NCBI GenBank assembly: GCA_029339195.1
Contig: JAPTJF010000148.1
Span: forward strand, 62,001-126,000
DNA: 64,000 nucleotides
Origin: Micractinium sp. NFX-FRZ
Taxonomy: Eukaryota > Chlorophyta > Trebouxiophyceae > Chlorellales > Chlorellaceae
Reading direction: 5' to 3'
Made by a program: the position numbers and the translations under genes. Under the pieces are notes generated by a model, which was not told the DNA's origin, did not search any database, and saw only the letters and a program-made list of their open reading frames with translations. This document shows, piece after piece, positions 1 through 10,800 of this stretch; position 1 is the stretch's first letter, and each line of letters begins with the position of its first letter.

Positions 1-213
1 CTATCCCCCTCGCCACCCGGCGAGGCCTCGCAGGGCTGCTTCGCATGTGTCACATGCGCGCTCCCCCATTACTGCTGGAGAACACTGAACAGCCGCCCCC
101 TGGCCCCTGCTGTGCGCGCCTGCAGAGCTGTTGGGCGGGTGACAAATGTGTTCCCAATTCATCCCCCAAAGACTTTGACCAGCCGCCCCCTTCCTCTACT
201 GTGCCCGCTGCAG
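1..213. other. left edge, probable intron of the SHPRH-like gene
   Basis: I see no convincing exon here. The stretch holds a tandem repeat of about 89-90 bp: the block beginning at 91 (ending in CTGCAGAGCTGTTGGGCGGG near 120-139) recurs at 181, and the second copy supplies the real acceptor and start of the exon at 214. The first copy is followed by GTGACAAATG and does not open a matching reading frame. It is best read as an intron with a decayed copy of the next exon's start. Confidence 0.5.
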
Positions 214-3200
214 AGCTGTTGGGCGGGTGGTACATGCGAGCGGTGGCGCTGTTCGTGCAGCACGGCCGCGAGCAGCATGCGCAAGGTGCGCCCAGGCTTT
301 GATGAGGCATGATGTCGTGCCCACTGGCAGGCGGCCAAAGCGCGCCGCCAGGGCAGGGGGCGGGGCCGGTTGTGCTTGACCAGTGTGTGTGCCTGCCCCT
401 GCCGCCTGCCTGGCACTCCTGCTGGCACCGACTGCCCCCTGCAGCCGCTCTGCAGCCGCTCAATGAACCGGGGGCAACTGCGGAGCACCCCTGCACCTTG
501 AGCCTTTTGCAAGAAGATGTAACTGCAACAACTCCTCTCCGCTCTGCAGCCGCTGTGGCTGATCGGATCAGGGAGCAGCTGAAGGAGGAGACAATGTACC
601 TGCGCTCCGTCTCCCAGGCAAGCCGCTGCGCATGTGTCGCTACGTTGAACAGCGGTGTTTGTTACTGTTGGACAGGGTGTATTGATCAGTTGCCATCGCA
701 TCGTCCCCTGTTAGCTCCTTTGCCTGTGAGTTCTCAGACCTGCACGCGCTGGGGTAGCATGCTGCAGTAAGCGCACCCAGTGCAAAGCCTTGCATTCACT
801 GGGTTTGGGGGACCTGCATAACGTGGAGGCGGCTGTGAAGGGGGAGAAGCTGCACTTGCAGCGCATTCAATGGGCACCCTGCATGTTGTTCTTGCCTGGT
901 CTCTCCCGCTATGTCCCTGTGCAGAACGCCACCACCATTGCGTCGAAGTTCCGGGACCTGCACGGTCTGGAGATGGCCGTGAAGGGGGAGCTGCGTGAGC
1001 TGGGGCGGGCGCAGGGGGAGGCGATGGAGGAGCTGACGCGCCTGCAGGTGCGCCTGCTGCCCCTGCCTGCTGTGCCTGCTTTGGCTTGCTAACGTATTCC
1101 GGGAGGGTGCAGGGGGAGGCGACAGAGGAGCTGACACGCCTGCAGGCACGCCTGCAGTGCCCGCCTGCTGTGCTTTGCATGCTGTGCCTGCTGTCTCTGC
1201 GTGCTTTGCTATACAATTGAGTTTGAAAGCTGTGGCGGGCGCAGGGGGAGGCGGTGGAGAAGGCTGATTCGCCCGCCTGCAGATGCGCCGTGGGTCGCAG
1301 TTCGGCTTATTTCAAGTTCAACCCTCCCCTTTCTTGCTGCTTTGGTTTCTTGCAGGGCGCCTGCCAGCAGCCCACGCCAGCGCTGGTTGAGCTGGCGGCC
1401 ACGTGCAGCCGGTGCCGGGCGGAGACGGCGGTGGCGGGGCGCGTGTGCCGGCACTGCAAGCTGGAGGAGAAGTTCTGGGGGTGGGAGGTGAGCCGAAATG
1501 TGTTATGTTTGACCGGGCTCAGGCGATTTAGGGCGTGTGTGCAGGACGGCGTTGGACAACCTTTTCTGAGCGGGGGCTCGGCTGCCAGCTAATACTAGCC
1601 AGGCCTAGCACGAAGCCATGTTTGCACTGTGCTTCCACGCCGCCCTGCCCTCCCCCACCGCCCCCAACGCGGGCTGCCTTCCCACGCCTGTGCAGGGCCG
1701 CGCCTTTGCCCTCTACTCCAAGGCGCGAGAGGGCGCGGGCAGCGTGACGGCAGAGGAGGCCATCCGGCAGGCGCAGCAGACGCTGCTGCAGGGGCGCGTG
1801 GGGCGCGGCGGGCTGGGGGAGGCGGCGGCCGTGGGCAACCAAGCTGCGGGGGGTGCAGGCGGCGAGGAGGAGGACGGCGGGCATCACCTGCTGCTGGGCG
1901 CCACGGGACGGGGCAACGCGGTAGCCAAGACAGGTGAGGGCAGCTGAAGTGTTGTTTTCCAACATTGTCTGACAAAGGCTGGCATGCACGGATGCTGTGC
2001 CCGAAATGCAGGATGCCAGGCCTCGGCCAACAACTGTGACTGGCCGGCCTCCCTGCTGCCGCATTCCTCTGCCGAGGGCTTGTGTGGGGGGGTGCCTTCC
2101 TGTGTGGGTGTTGGCTGTTGAAGCCTGGCTTGCTTTGGCGCTCTAAACAAAGCCCTGCCCTGTTGTGCCCTTTGCATTGCTCCTCCAGAGATTGTGCGGC
2201 GGCCGGGGGATGCGGAGAACACGCTGCGCCTGCTGCTGCACCAGCTGCGCCTGCTCAGGGTGCCGCCTGCTGTGGCAGGTGAGCTGCCTCTTGCACAGCT
2301 GGCCTCATGCCCTGCCTCCCTCTTGGTTGTGCCTCCCGCAGCTCTGTGTACAGCCAGCCAGCATGCCAGCCACCCTGCAGTCGCCCTTTGCGCAGCTGGC
2401 CTCATGCCGTGCATCTCTCCGCCGTACCCACCTGACGTTCTTGGACCTGCAACGTCCAGGGAGCCCCTCGCCCTGGCTGCCACGCTGTGTCCTGGCTGCC
2501 ACGCTGTGTCCTGGCTGCCACGCTGTGTCTTGACTCCGAACACCTGGTATGAGCGCAGCCGAGAAGGATGTGGTGATGGCCGCCGGCAGGGTGCACCTGG
2601 AGCTGTTGGAGCAGTACCGCCGGCTGTACCTCAAGGCCCGGGCGCTCAGCCTGACGCAGGTGGGGCGTGAAGTAGGGTGCCTGCCTGATCTGCGAGTTGG
2701 CTGGCCGGCTGGCTGCCTGAATGAATTTGCTGGCTTTCTGAATGAAATTTAAGATGACAGCTGGCCCGTGCCGCAGCCGTGCCGTGCGGTAGGGTTAGCA
2801 GTTCCAGTGCAAAGACCAAACTAATTCCCCTCGGCTGAATGGCTGCTTTCCACTAACCCGTCTGGTTGGCTACACACCCGTCTCGTCCCCCTGCTGCTGC
2901 CTCCGCCTACATGCCTCGTATGCCTAGTGAGGCGTTTGAATTGATTTCTCCTGACCTGCAGCGTGCCCGGCTGTACGCGCTGGATGAGCTGGAGCAGTGC
3001 ATGATGCGCATCAAGTGAGTGTACTGCCTACGTCCTTTTGAGACTGCACTCAGTTCAAGATATGTGGAGGAAGTGTGATGTGCATGTTGAGCGGAGCAGT
3101 GCATGGTGGGCCTCATGTTCTTTGTGCGGTTATAACAGACTCCCCCTTCCGCCCTGCAGGCTGCTGAGCGACGACGAGCTGCGGCTGAAGGAGGGGGAGG

Positions 3201-6200
3201 AGATTTACCGCATTTACGAGCACGAGGTGCCCATCCGCAGCACGGTGAGCTGAGCTGGCACTGCCGGGTGGTGAGCAGGAGCAGGGTCGTGAGCTGAGTT
3301 GGCAGGGAGCTCATCATGCATTACCTGCCTTCCCAGGAGCTGGCAAAGGTTTCGGAAGCCGTCTGCTGAGCTGGATTCACGGCACGCGCTGGGCGCGCTG
3401 GGCTACAGCCTCCCGATTCTAAACTCAAACCATCGCTTTACTTCTTCCTCAGGAGCTGACCAATGACAAGGCGTCTGCTGAGCTGGACCTGAAGCGCAAG
3501 CTGGGCACGCTGCGCTACCTCACTGCCATCAAAGCGCGGGAGGCGGCCAGGGCGGCTGCAGCGGCAGAAGCAGCAGAGGCAGCAGACGCAGCAGACGTGG
3601 CAGCAGCGGAGGCGGAGGAGGCGGTGGAGGAAGCAGCAGCAGCAGTGGTGCAGACTGAGCCGGCGTCGCCCGCTGGACGGCCAATGCGTGCAATGGCGGC
3701 TGTGGAGGCAGGCGAGGCAGCGGATGAAGACATCTGCCCCATCTGCCACGACAGGCTGGGGCAGGAGCTGGTGAGGCATGAGTTGCCTGCCCGTGGGCTG
3801 GCTGCGCGGCTGACTGACGCTTTGGTGCTCGAATGCCCCCTTGCGTTTGCTTGGGTGCCTGCCTGTCTCCACTTGCCTGTGCATGGGATTTGCTGGTGCT
3901 CAGGTGTTGCACAGGTGTGATTTTATCCACGCCATACCGTGGCGTGTGCGTCTGACTCTCACGAGTCTGACTTTCCTGCATGTGACCTTGACGGCCCTGC
4001 TGTGCACGCTGTGCCCTCTGCAGGTGATGCTGGCGTGCGCGCACCGCCTGTGCTGCCGGTGCTGCATGGCGCTGCAGGACCGCCTGCCCGCCAGTCTGCC
4101 GCAGGTAAAGGAGGCAGGGAGAGAGGCGGGCACTGCCTTGCCGCAGCGTGCTTTGATCCAGGGTGCTGCCCTGCTCATGGTCAACAGCTTCCCTCGTTAT
4201 TGTACAGGCCCTGCCTTTGCACACGCATGCATGCCCTCGTGTCGACTTTTTCGCTGTCTGCTCACGCTGAGCTACCATCACCACCCCGCCCCTCTCCCAT
4301 GCTTCTGCCTGTATGCTCTGTGATCACACCTCCCTCCTCCCTTGTGCCTCCCACCTGATCCCTCTGTGCAGCCCAGCCGGCGCATTGAGTGCCCGGTGTG
4401 CCGCACGCGCGTGCCGGTGGCCGAGATAGTCTACATCGATGCACGACTCACCTCCCCCGCTGGCAAGGCAAGCAGGGTGGGCACGGTGGATGCATGGGCG
4501 GACATCGTGTGTCTGCTCAGCTGTGGCTGCACATACAAGCTGCAGGAAGCTGCGCGTATGGTAACCGGCGCTTCATTGGTAGGCATCCCACTGTGGCCCC
4601 ACCACCCTGCAAGCTTACGCTCAACCAAATGTGATCACCCCACTGGCGGCGCCCTGCAGGGTGCCCACGGGGCGAGCGGCAGCGGGGAGGAGGAGGAGAT
4701 CGAGGTGAAGGGCAGCTACGGAACCAAGGTGCGTGCAGGGGGGGTGCTTCCAAGTGTGCACAGAGGAGGCGGAAATTGAGGAGGACGGTCTGTCAACCCA
4801 CAAAGGTGGGTAGCTGAATGTGAGTGGGTGTGCTGCTGCCCGGTGCTTCTGCCAGACGCAATAGATGCTGCGTGGGTATCCTTCACCCGCCCGCCTGGGC
4901 CCCCGGCTGCCTGTCCCTGCAGCTGGAGGCTGTGGTGCGGCGCCTGCTGTGGCTGACGCGTGCAGACGCCACCAACCGGGTGCTGGTCTTCTCCACTTGG
5001 AAGGACCTGCTGGAGCTGCTGAGGTGAGTGGAAATTGCAATTGTAACACACTTGCATGCATTCAGGCTTCGTTTTGGAAGAGGGCAGGGTGCTGGTTTGT
5101 TTGGACATGGAAGGGCCTGCTGGAGCTGCTGGGGTGAGTGGCTAGCGTGACGCTAGTCGCACTGTATTAGTTTCTCGCTGCAAAACAAGGCAGGTGCTGG
5201 TTGTTTTGCACTTGGAAGGACGTGCTGGGGCTGCTGAGGTTAGTACGATGGCATTGGCTGGACAAGCTAGGTGCATCGCTCTAAAGAAAGGCAGATGGGA
5301 AGGACCTGCTGCAACTGTTGAGGGGGAAGCGGGACCTGCAAAGTGCAACGTGCAATGTGCTAGGGCTCAATAGGAGGGGCTGCTTTGGTTACAATTCTCT
5401 GCCCCTGCACTGCTGCCCCCAAACCTCTCCCCATTCCCCACTCATCTCGGTTCCCCACCGCCGCCTGCACCCCTGCCTGCAGCCACGCGCTTGCCACCAA
5501 CGGCCTGCCGCACCTCTACCCACGCAGCAGCAAGAAGTTCGAGTCAGCGGTGGCAGAGTTCAGGACGGGGCATGAGGCGGCGCTGGCAGCGGCAGCGCAG
5601 CCCAGGTGCATGGGTGTGCTGCACTGGGGCTAAGAGTTGCAGGCAGGCATGTGCTGTGCTGTGCTGTGCCGTGCTGTGCACAGGGCGTAGCATGCCGCCG
5701 CAAGCGAGACTGACGCCGCACACGACCCAGGCTTTAGGGATTGGCAGGGAGGAGGGCAGGGCAGATGGCAGCGCAGGGGCAGGGGCCAGGCAGCTGCCAG
5801 GCCCACGCTTCCAGCGCGGCTTCCTCGCAGCTTCCACCGCCACCGAGCCCCCCGCCCACTTCCTCACCCCGGTGCCCCACACCCCTGCCTGCAGGTCCAG
5901 CAAGGCGCCCTCAAAAGGCCTCAAAGCGGCAGCGGGCGGCGGCGCCTCTCGGGAGCGCCCCCAAGTGCTGCTGCTGCTGATCAAGCAGGGCGCCAACGGG
6001 CTCAACCTGACGGGTGTGTGCTGAGGGAGGGAGGGAGGGCTAGCGTGTGACTGCCCATGTCCTGCACCGCGGGGCGCCTGGGGTTCCAGGCCGGCAGAGC
6101 GGTGGCAGCAGGGGAAGGCGGGGCGTGCTGCAGGGGTTCTGGAAGCTTGGTGTGTGCTCTCCTGCGCCCCTGCCGCCCCTCCGACCTCCGGCTGCCCAAA

Positions 6201-7063
6201 CTAACTGGCACTACAAACTGTAACTGTGACTGGAAGCGCACTTTTGCTCTGCTGCAGAGGCGCAGCATGTTGTGCTGGCGGAGCCGCTGCTGGACCCTGC
6301 GGTGGAGGCGCAGGCGGTGGGGCGGGTGGACCGCATCGGCCAGCAGCGCTCCACACACGTGCACAGGCGAGGACCTTTCCTGTCTAATGGGGTTACATGA
6401 TGGGTGGTGGGTGGCACACATTGGGCACCACCCGCCACGCATGCGCATGGGTGGAAGGGCGGGGAAAGGCGGTGCAGGGCTGGGCAAGGTTGGGTACAGG
6501 TGGCTGCCCGCTTCATCGGCCTTACCCGCCCATGCTGCTCGGTCGTGATATGGAGCAGCCGACCCGAAGGAATTGTGTTGTGTCGAGCTGCACCCTCTTG
6601 AAATGCTGCCACCGTTTCCGTGCGCAGGTTTGTGGTGGAGCGGACGATAGAGGAGCGTTTGCACCTTCTTCTCCAGCACTCACTTCGCAAATGATTGTGA
6701 TCATCGATGTTCTAAACTTGTTGACTGTGCAGGTTCGTAGTGGAGCGGACGATAGAGGAGAATGTGCACCGGCTGTGCCAGCAGCGCGCGGCAGCCATGG
6801 ACCTCTCCGCCGCTTCCGTCAAGCGGGCAAGCAGCAAGGAGCAGGGCGCGCTGACGGTGCGTGACGTGGCGCTGCTGCTGCGCCAGCCGGACCAGGAGGA
6901 GGAGATGGAGGTCGAGGGAGAGGAGGGTGTTGGAGAGGAGGGTGCAGCCCCAGCTGCAGCGGCAGCAGCAGCCGCTGTGAGCCCGCGGGCGGCGGCAGCG
7001 GCGGCGGCGGCGGCTCGCGCTGCCACCGCGGCAGCTGCGGCGGCAGCAGGGGGAAACGGCTGA
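214..7063 (+). CDS. SHPRH: SHPRH-like E3 ubiquitin ligase / SNF2-family helicase, C-terminal part (5' end outside window)
   Basis: SHPRH proteins are nuclear SNF2 ATPases with a RING finger inserted in the helicase. The human and Rad5-type relatives polyubiquitinate PCNA in DNA-damage tolerance. Exons read: 214-285, 550-617, 925-1047, 1356-1487, 1696-1933, 2189-2278, 2559-2659, 2962-3014, 3160-3244, 3453-3770, 4024-4104, 4372-4476, 4660-4728, 4923-5023, 5483-5605, 5895-6013, 6258-6366, 6733-7063, giving about 772 residues. In order they show two CxxC pairs (CSRC, CRHC), a coiled-coil-like segment, a RING (CPIC, then CAHRLCCRCC, then CPVC) and helicase lobe 2 (VLVFSTW, IKQGANGLNLT, HVVLAEPLLDP, VGRVDRIGQ, VVERTIEE). 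An Ala/Glu-rich linker precedes the RING. The tail after 6900 is Glu- then Ala-rich. The ATPase lobe 1 motifs lie upstream of the window. Two introns use GC donors (after 617 and after 6366). The donor after 4476 could instead be a GC site after 4467. Confidence 0.85.
2472..2528. repeat. three perfect 19-bp tandem repeats before an acceptor
   Basis: The unit CCTGGCTGCCACGCTGTGT occurs three times head to tail at 2472-2490, 2491-2509 and 2510-2528. The array ends 30 bases before the exon that starts at 2559, in the region where the branch point and polypyrimidine tract should lie. Identity between copies suggests recent expansion. Confidence 0.9.
5086..5327 (+). repeat. three decayed copies of an exon-donor junction in a SHPRH intron
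   Basis: The exon 4923-5023 ends with a segment encoding VLVFSTWKDLLELL followed by donor GTGAGT. Diverged copies of this same junction follow in the intron at about 5086-5141, 5191-5245 and 5291-5327. The first copy keeps the end of the exon plus GGTGAGTGG; the later ones decay further. All copies run in the same direction as the source. Confidence 0.8.
5649..5690. repeat. pentanucleotide (GTGCT)n low-complexity tract
   Basis: An imperfect run of GTGCT/GTGCC units lies inside the SHPRH intron that follows the exon 5483-5605. Similar tracts occur at about 33362-33462, 43690-43752 and, as ATGCC/GTGCC units, at 21776-21893. Confidence 0.7.
6628..6694 (+). other. candidate alternative last exon (duplicate of the SHPRH final-exon start)
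   Basis: After an acceptor-like GTGCGCAG, this segment is a close copy of the first 36 bases of the last exon at 6733. In the phase left by the preceding exon (6258-6366) it reads FVVERTIEERLHLLLQHSLR plus one Lys, then TGA at 6692-6694. It could be spliced as an alternative terminal exon that removes the acidic/Ala-rich tail, or it may be a decaying duplicate. No transcript data are available to decide. Confidence 0.45.
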
Positions 7064-7804
7064 GGATGCATGCGGGCCCGAGGCCCCGCAGCGGTCGCCC
7101 GCCGGCCTGCCTTTAAACTTCACAGGACTTGTCACATGACCTTTTCAAATTGCCTGTCCACTAGACCGACTGCATCTGATTGCATCCTGCCCATGCCACG
7201 CGTTAATGCTGTGCCCTTTGACCGCTCCGTAAGCACTTTCTGCAGCAAGCTGTGGCGCTAGGTTGCGGCTGAAGGTTACACGGACAGGTTGATTGGCTCA
7301 CACATCGCCCTGAAGTTGGGCTGGGATCATTCAAAGTACTTGTGCGGGAGGCATGGGTGGGTTCGTTCAGCGAGGGGAGGCGGCATACGCAAGGAGACAA
7401 CCGCGCTGCGATTGAAGTTGGTTGCAGGTGTCCTGGGGAGCGGGTGAGAAGCAAGGAGCAGTTCTGGGGGTGACATAACAGTAGGAAAAAGGCTGGCGCA
7501 GCATGGCACAGCAGGAGGATGGAAGATGAGAAAAGAGAGCGCCTGCAGCCAGCAACGGATTAGATGGGGGCCCCGAGGGTGCTGCCAGCGTGGCACGGTT
7601 TGTGAGCATTGCTTCCGGGGAGCTGCTGGGGGTGCTGATGTACAGGGCGCCGTGCTGTGGCACCAAGGCTGGTTGGCTGGCAACTCGGTTGAGTGTGTGG
7701 AGGGCTGTGTAGACTCGCCCCACCCTGGACGGGCCTCATGCGCTAAAGGAGAGATGGAGGGCGCGCATTCCCATTGTGCCGTAGGGGAGATGGATCCCCG
7801 CACT
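7064..7804. other. intergenic region between convergent 3' ends (SHPRH and ClpB)
   Basis: No coding frame is supported here. The region presumably holds the 3' untranslated regions of both genes. On the minus strand a TGTAA (TTACA at 7276-7280 on the plus strand) lies about 525 bases after the ClpB stop and is a candidate poly(A) signal. I see no TGTAA for SHPRH between its stop and that point. Confidence 0.6.
7276..7280 (-). terminator. candidate poly(A) signal TGTAA for ClpB
   Basis: TGTAA on the minus strand, about 525 bases past the ClpB stop codon. TGTAA is the established poly(A) signal of chlorophyte algae. The distance is plausible for a long algal 3' UTR, but this is a five-base motif and may be chance. 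Confidence 0.35.
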
Positions 7805-10800
7805 TCAGTCCCGCATGGTGTCATAGTCGTCGTCATCCTCCTCGTCATCCTCCACATCAGCGTCCATCAGGCGCAGCTTCTTAAAGCTCTTGCGCTTCTG
7901 CATGGAAGGAGAAGAAGGAAGCGGAGTAGGGACGCGTGAATTGAGGCAGTGGGTTGAGGAGAGACAGGGAGGACCTGATGGAAGCACAGCATGTGAGGAG
8001 CAAGGGGGGGGGGGGGGCAGGTAGGGGTGACTGGTTCACAGGCGGGGGCTACACAATCATACACAAGCACTGGCAGGGACACCCTTCCCTTGCGCCACTT
8101 CTCCCGCCAGCAGCACACCCGTGCACAAACCCCATCCCCTTTCCCGGCACCCTCCCACCCACCTCCGCCTCGGCGGCGCGCGCCGCTGCCGCCGCCTCGT
8201 CTGGCTGCACGCTGAAGGTCAGGCCGGTCATGGCGGGGGCGTCCACAACCACCTTGCTGTCGTCGGGCAGCTCGCCTGCATGTGTATAGAGGGGGCAGGT
8301 TGGCAGGTGAGGCAGGGTTGAGGAGGAAGGGGGGAGGGAGATGAGCAGGCACCTTGCTGTCGTTGGGCAGGCCCCAAGGCGGGCACTGGGAGGTGAGAAG
8401 GCACAGCACTGCCCCCAACACCGCGCAAGTCGTGTCCTATTTCACAACAACCAGCAACGGGCGTGTGGTACAAGCGCAACACCCAGCAGTGCTCCCCCTA
8501 GTCCACTCCCCCCCATACAGTGCAGTACCACAGGCACCAGGTACTGCTGCACTGCTCACCGGCGATGATCATGCGGGACAGGGGTGTCACCAGGGAGTGC
8601 TCCATCCACCGGCGCAGCGGGCGGGCGCCGTAGTTGTGGTCGAATGACTGGGCCACGGCATAGTCCAGGGCCACATCTGCATGTAAACAATCCAGGGAAA
8701 ACAATTGAAGCAGGGGCGGGGTGAGGGGAGGGTGTAGGTGTAGTCGTGCGACTAAGCCGCCATATAGTCCAGGGCCGCACCTGCATTGAACCCAACGAGC
8801 ACATCGGCAGGGCAGGGCAGCAACAAATGGCCCCTCCCCCATCCAACCCTAACCACACAGCGGCTCCCCACCTGTCAGCTCCATTGTGATTGAGCGCTCC
8901 TTCAGCCGCTGGTTGAGCTCCACAGTCTGCAGGCGCGCCACGTTGCGCAGCTGCCCCGGGGTGAGCGGGTCGAACTGCGGAGCAAGGGGAGGGGGATGCC
9001 GCGGGGTGCGTGGCAGGCGTGTCAACAGCTGGGTGACAAAATTGAGGCAAGGGAGCAAACCGTTTGCAGTGATACACAGCTGCTGCAGTGATACACACTG
9101 GCAGTGATACAGCAGCTCGCGGGTGGTTGGGCCGCGCTGCAGCACAGCGGAGGTGCACACTGAGAGAGAGGCCGCACATCAGCGGGGAGAGTTAGCGGCG
9201 TGGAGGTGCACAGTGAGGGAGAGGCCGCACATCAGCGGGGAGAGACAGCGGCGTGGAGGTGCACACTGATGGAGAGGTCAAACAGTGAGGCAGGGCAACA
9301 CCCCACCTCACCTGCACGAGCTCGTCCCTGGACTTTCTTCCATGCTGAGCAGTCCCCCTCCCCATCCCTCAGCCAATCGAGAAGGTACGAAGTCAGGCAA
9401 AGAGCAGGCCAACCCCTCCCCATCCCTGAGCCAATCTAGAAGGTAAGCAGCCAGGCAAAGAGCAGACCATCCCCCACCTGCACGATTTCGTCGATGCGGT
9501 TGAGGAACTCGGGCCTGAAGTGGCGGCGCACCACCTCCATCACTGCCGCCCGTCCCTCCGCGCTGTTGCTGCTCTCAAGGAGGATCGATGCCCCCAGATT
9601 GGACGTCATTATGAGTACGCTGCAAACAGTACCAACAAGAAAGGAAGGGTTGATTACACGCGAAAAAAGGAACATGAGCAGCGGAGAATGCCAGTGGAAC
9701 TTGAGAACGGCAGGCAGCTTGTTGGGAGGTTTTGGGAGCGACGCAATGCCTGCATCCTCGCCTGGCATCCGTCCTGCACCCCACCCCGCCCCAAAGAATT
9801 GACATCTTGCACTCACGTGTTGGCGAATGACACGGTGCGCCCCTTGCTGTCGGTCAGCCGCCCATCGTCCAGCACGCTCAGCAGGATGTTCATCACGTCG
9901 GCATGCGCCTTCTCCACCTCATCAAACAGCACCACCGAGTAGGGGCGGCGCCTGCGGTACAGGTGGACGGGTGCAGTACGGTCAGGGGGTGTGGGCAGTA
10001 CAATTTTTCACCTCATCAAACAGCACCACACAGCACTACAGAGTAGTGGCGGCGAGTGCAGTACAAAGTCTGAGGCACGGTACAGAAGAATAACGGAGGC
10101 AGCGCGAAGGAGGGGGTGAGCGGGACAGACAGCCTTTGCCTATCTCATCCAAGAGCACCACTGAGTGGCGACAGCGCGAAGCGGCGCTTGCAGTGCAGGT
10201 AAGGATGAGGCAGCAGCCACCCCCAGCCGCAGCCCATCCTGCCAGCTACCCCGACTCCACCCAGCCCACCCCTCCCTCTCACCTCACTGCCTCTGTCAGC
10301 TGGCCTCCCGCCTCATGACCGATGTAGCCGGGTGGCGCGCCAATCAGGCGGGACACGCTGTGCTTCTCCATGTACTCGCTCATGTCGATGCTGCATTGCA
10401 ACGGGGGGCACAACGTGTAAAGGTGAAATCGCCACTACATACACAAGCGCAGGGCAACCAAAACGCGCCTCGTGGGTACTCGCTCATGTCGATTCAGCAA
10501 TGCGGCAGGGGTTGTGACATACAAGGTTGAGTCACAAAAACGTGGATCAGCGCAGGACAAGGCAGGGCAACAGGGCTGCAGTCAGCCAAGGCACGCAGCG
10601 CCAGTCCCAGCCACTGCACAGCCGCCCTGCCTCTGCCTGTCCTTGCCCCCTCACTTGTGCCCATCGCCCACTCAGGCTGTTCAAGGCAGGAGAGGCACCA
10701 AGGGCAGCAGCGCAGCAGCAGCAGCAGCAGCAGCAGCAGTGCACTCGCCGCACCATCATCTTCTCTACCCTAAAACCCTGCAACCCCAAACCCTTAACCC

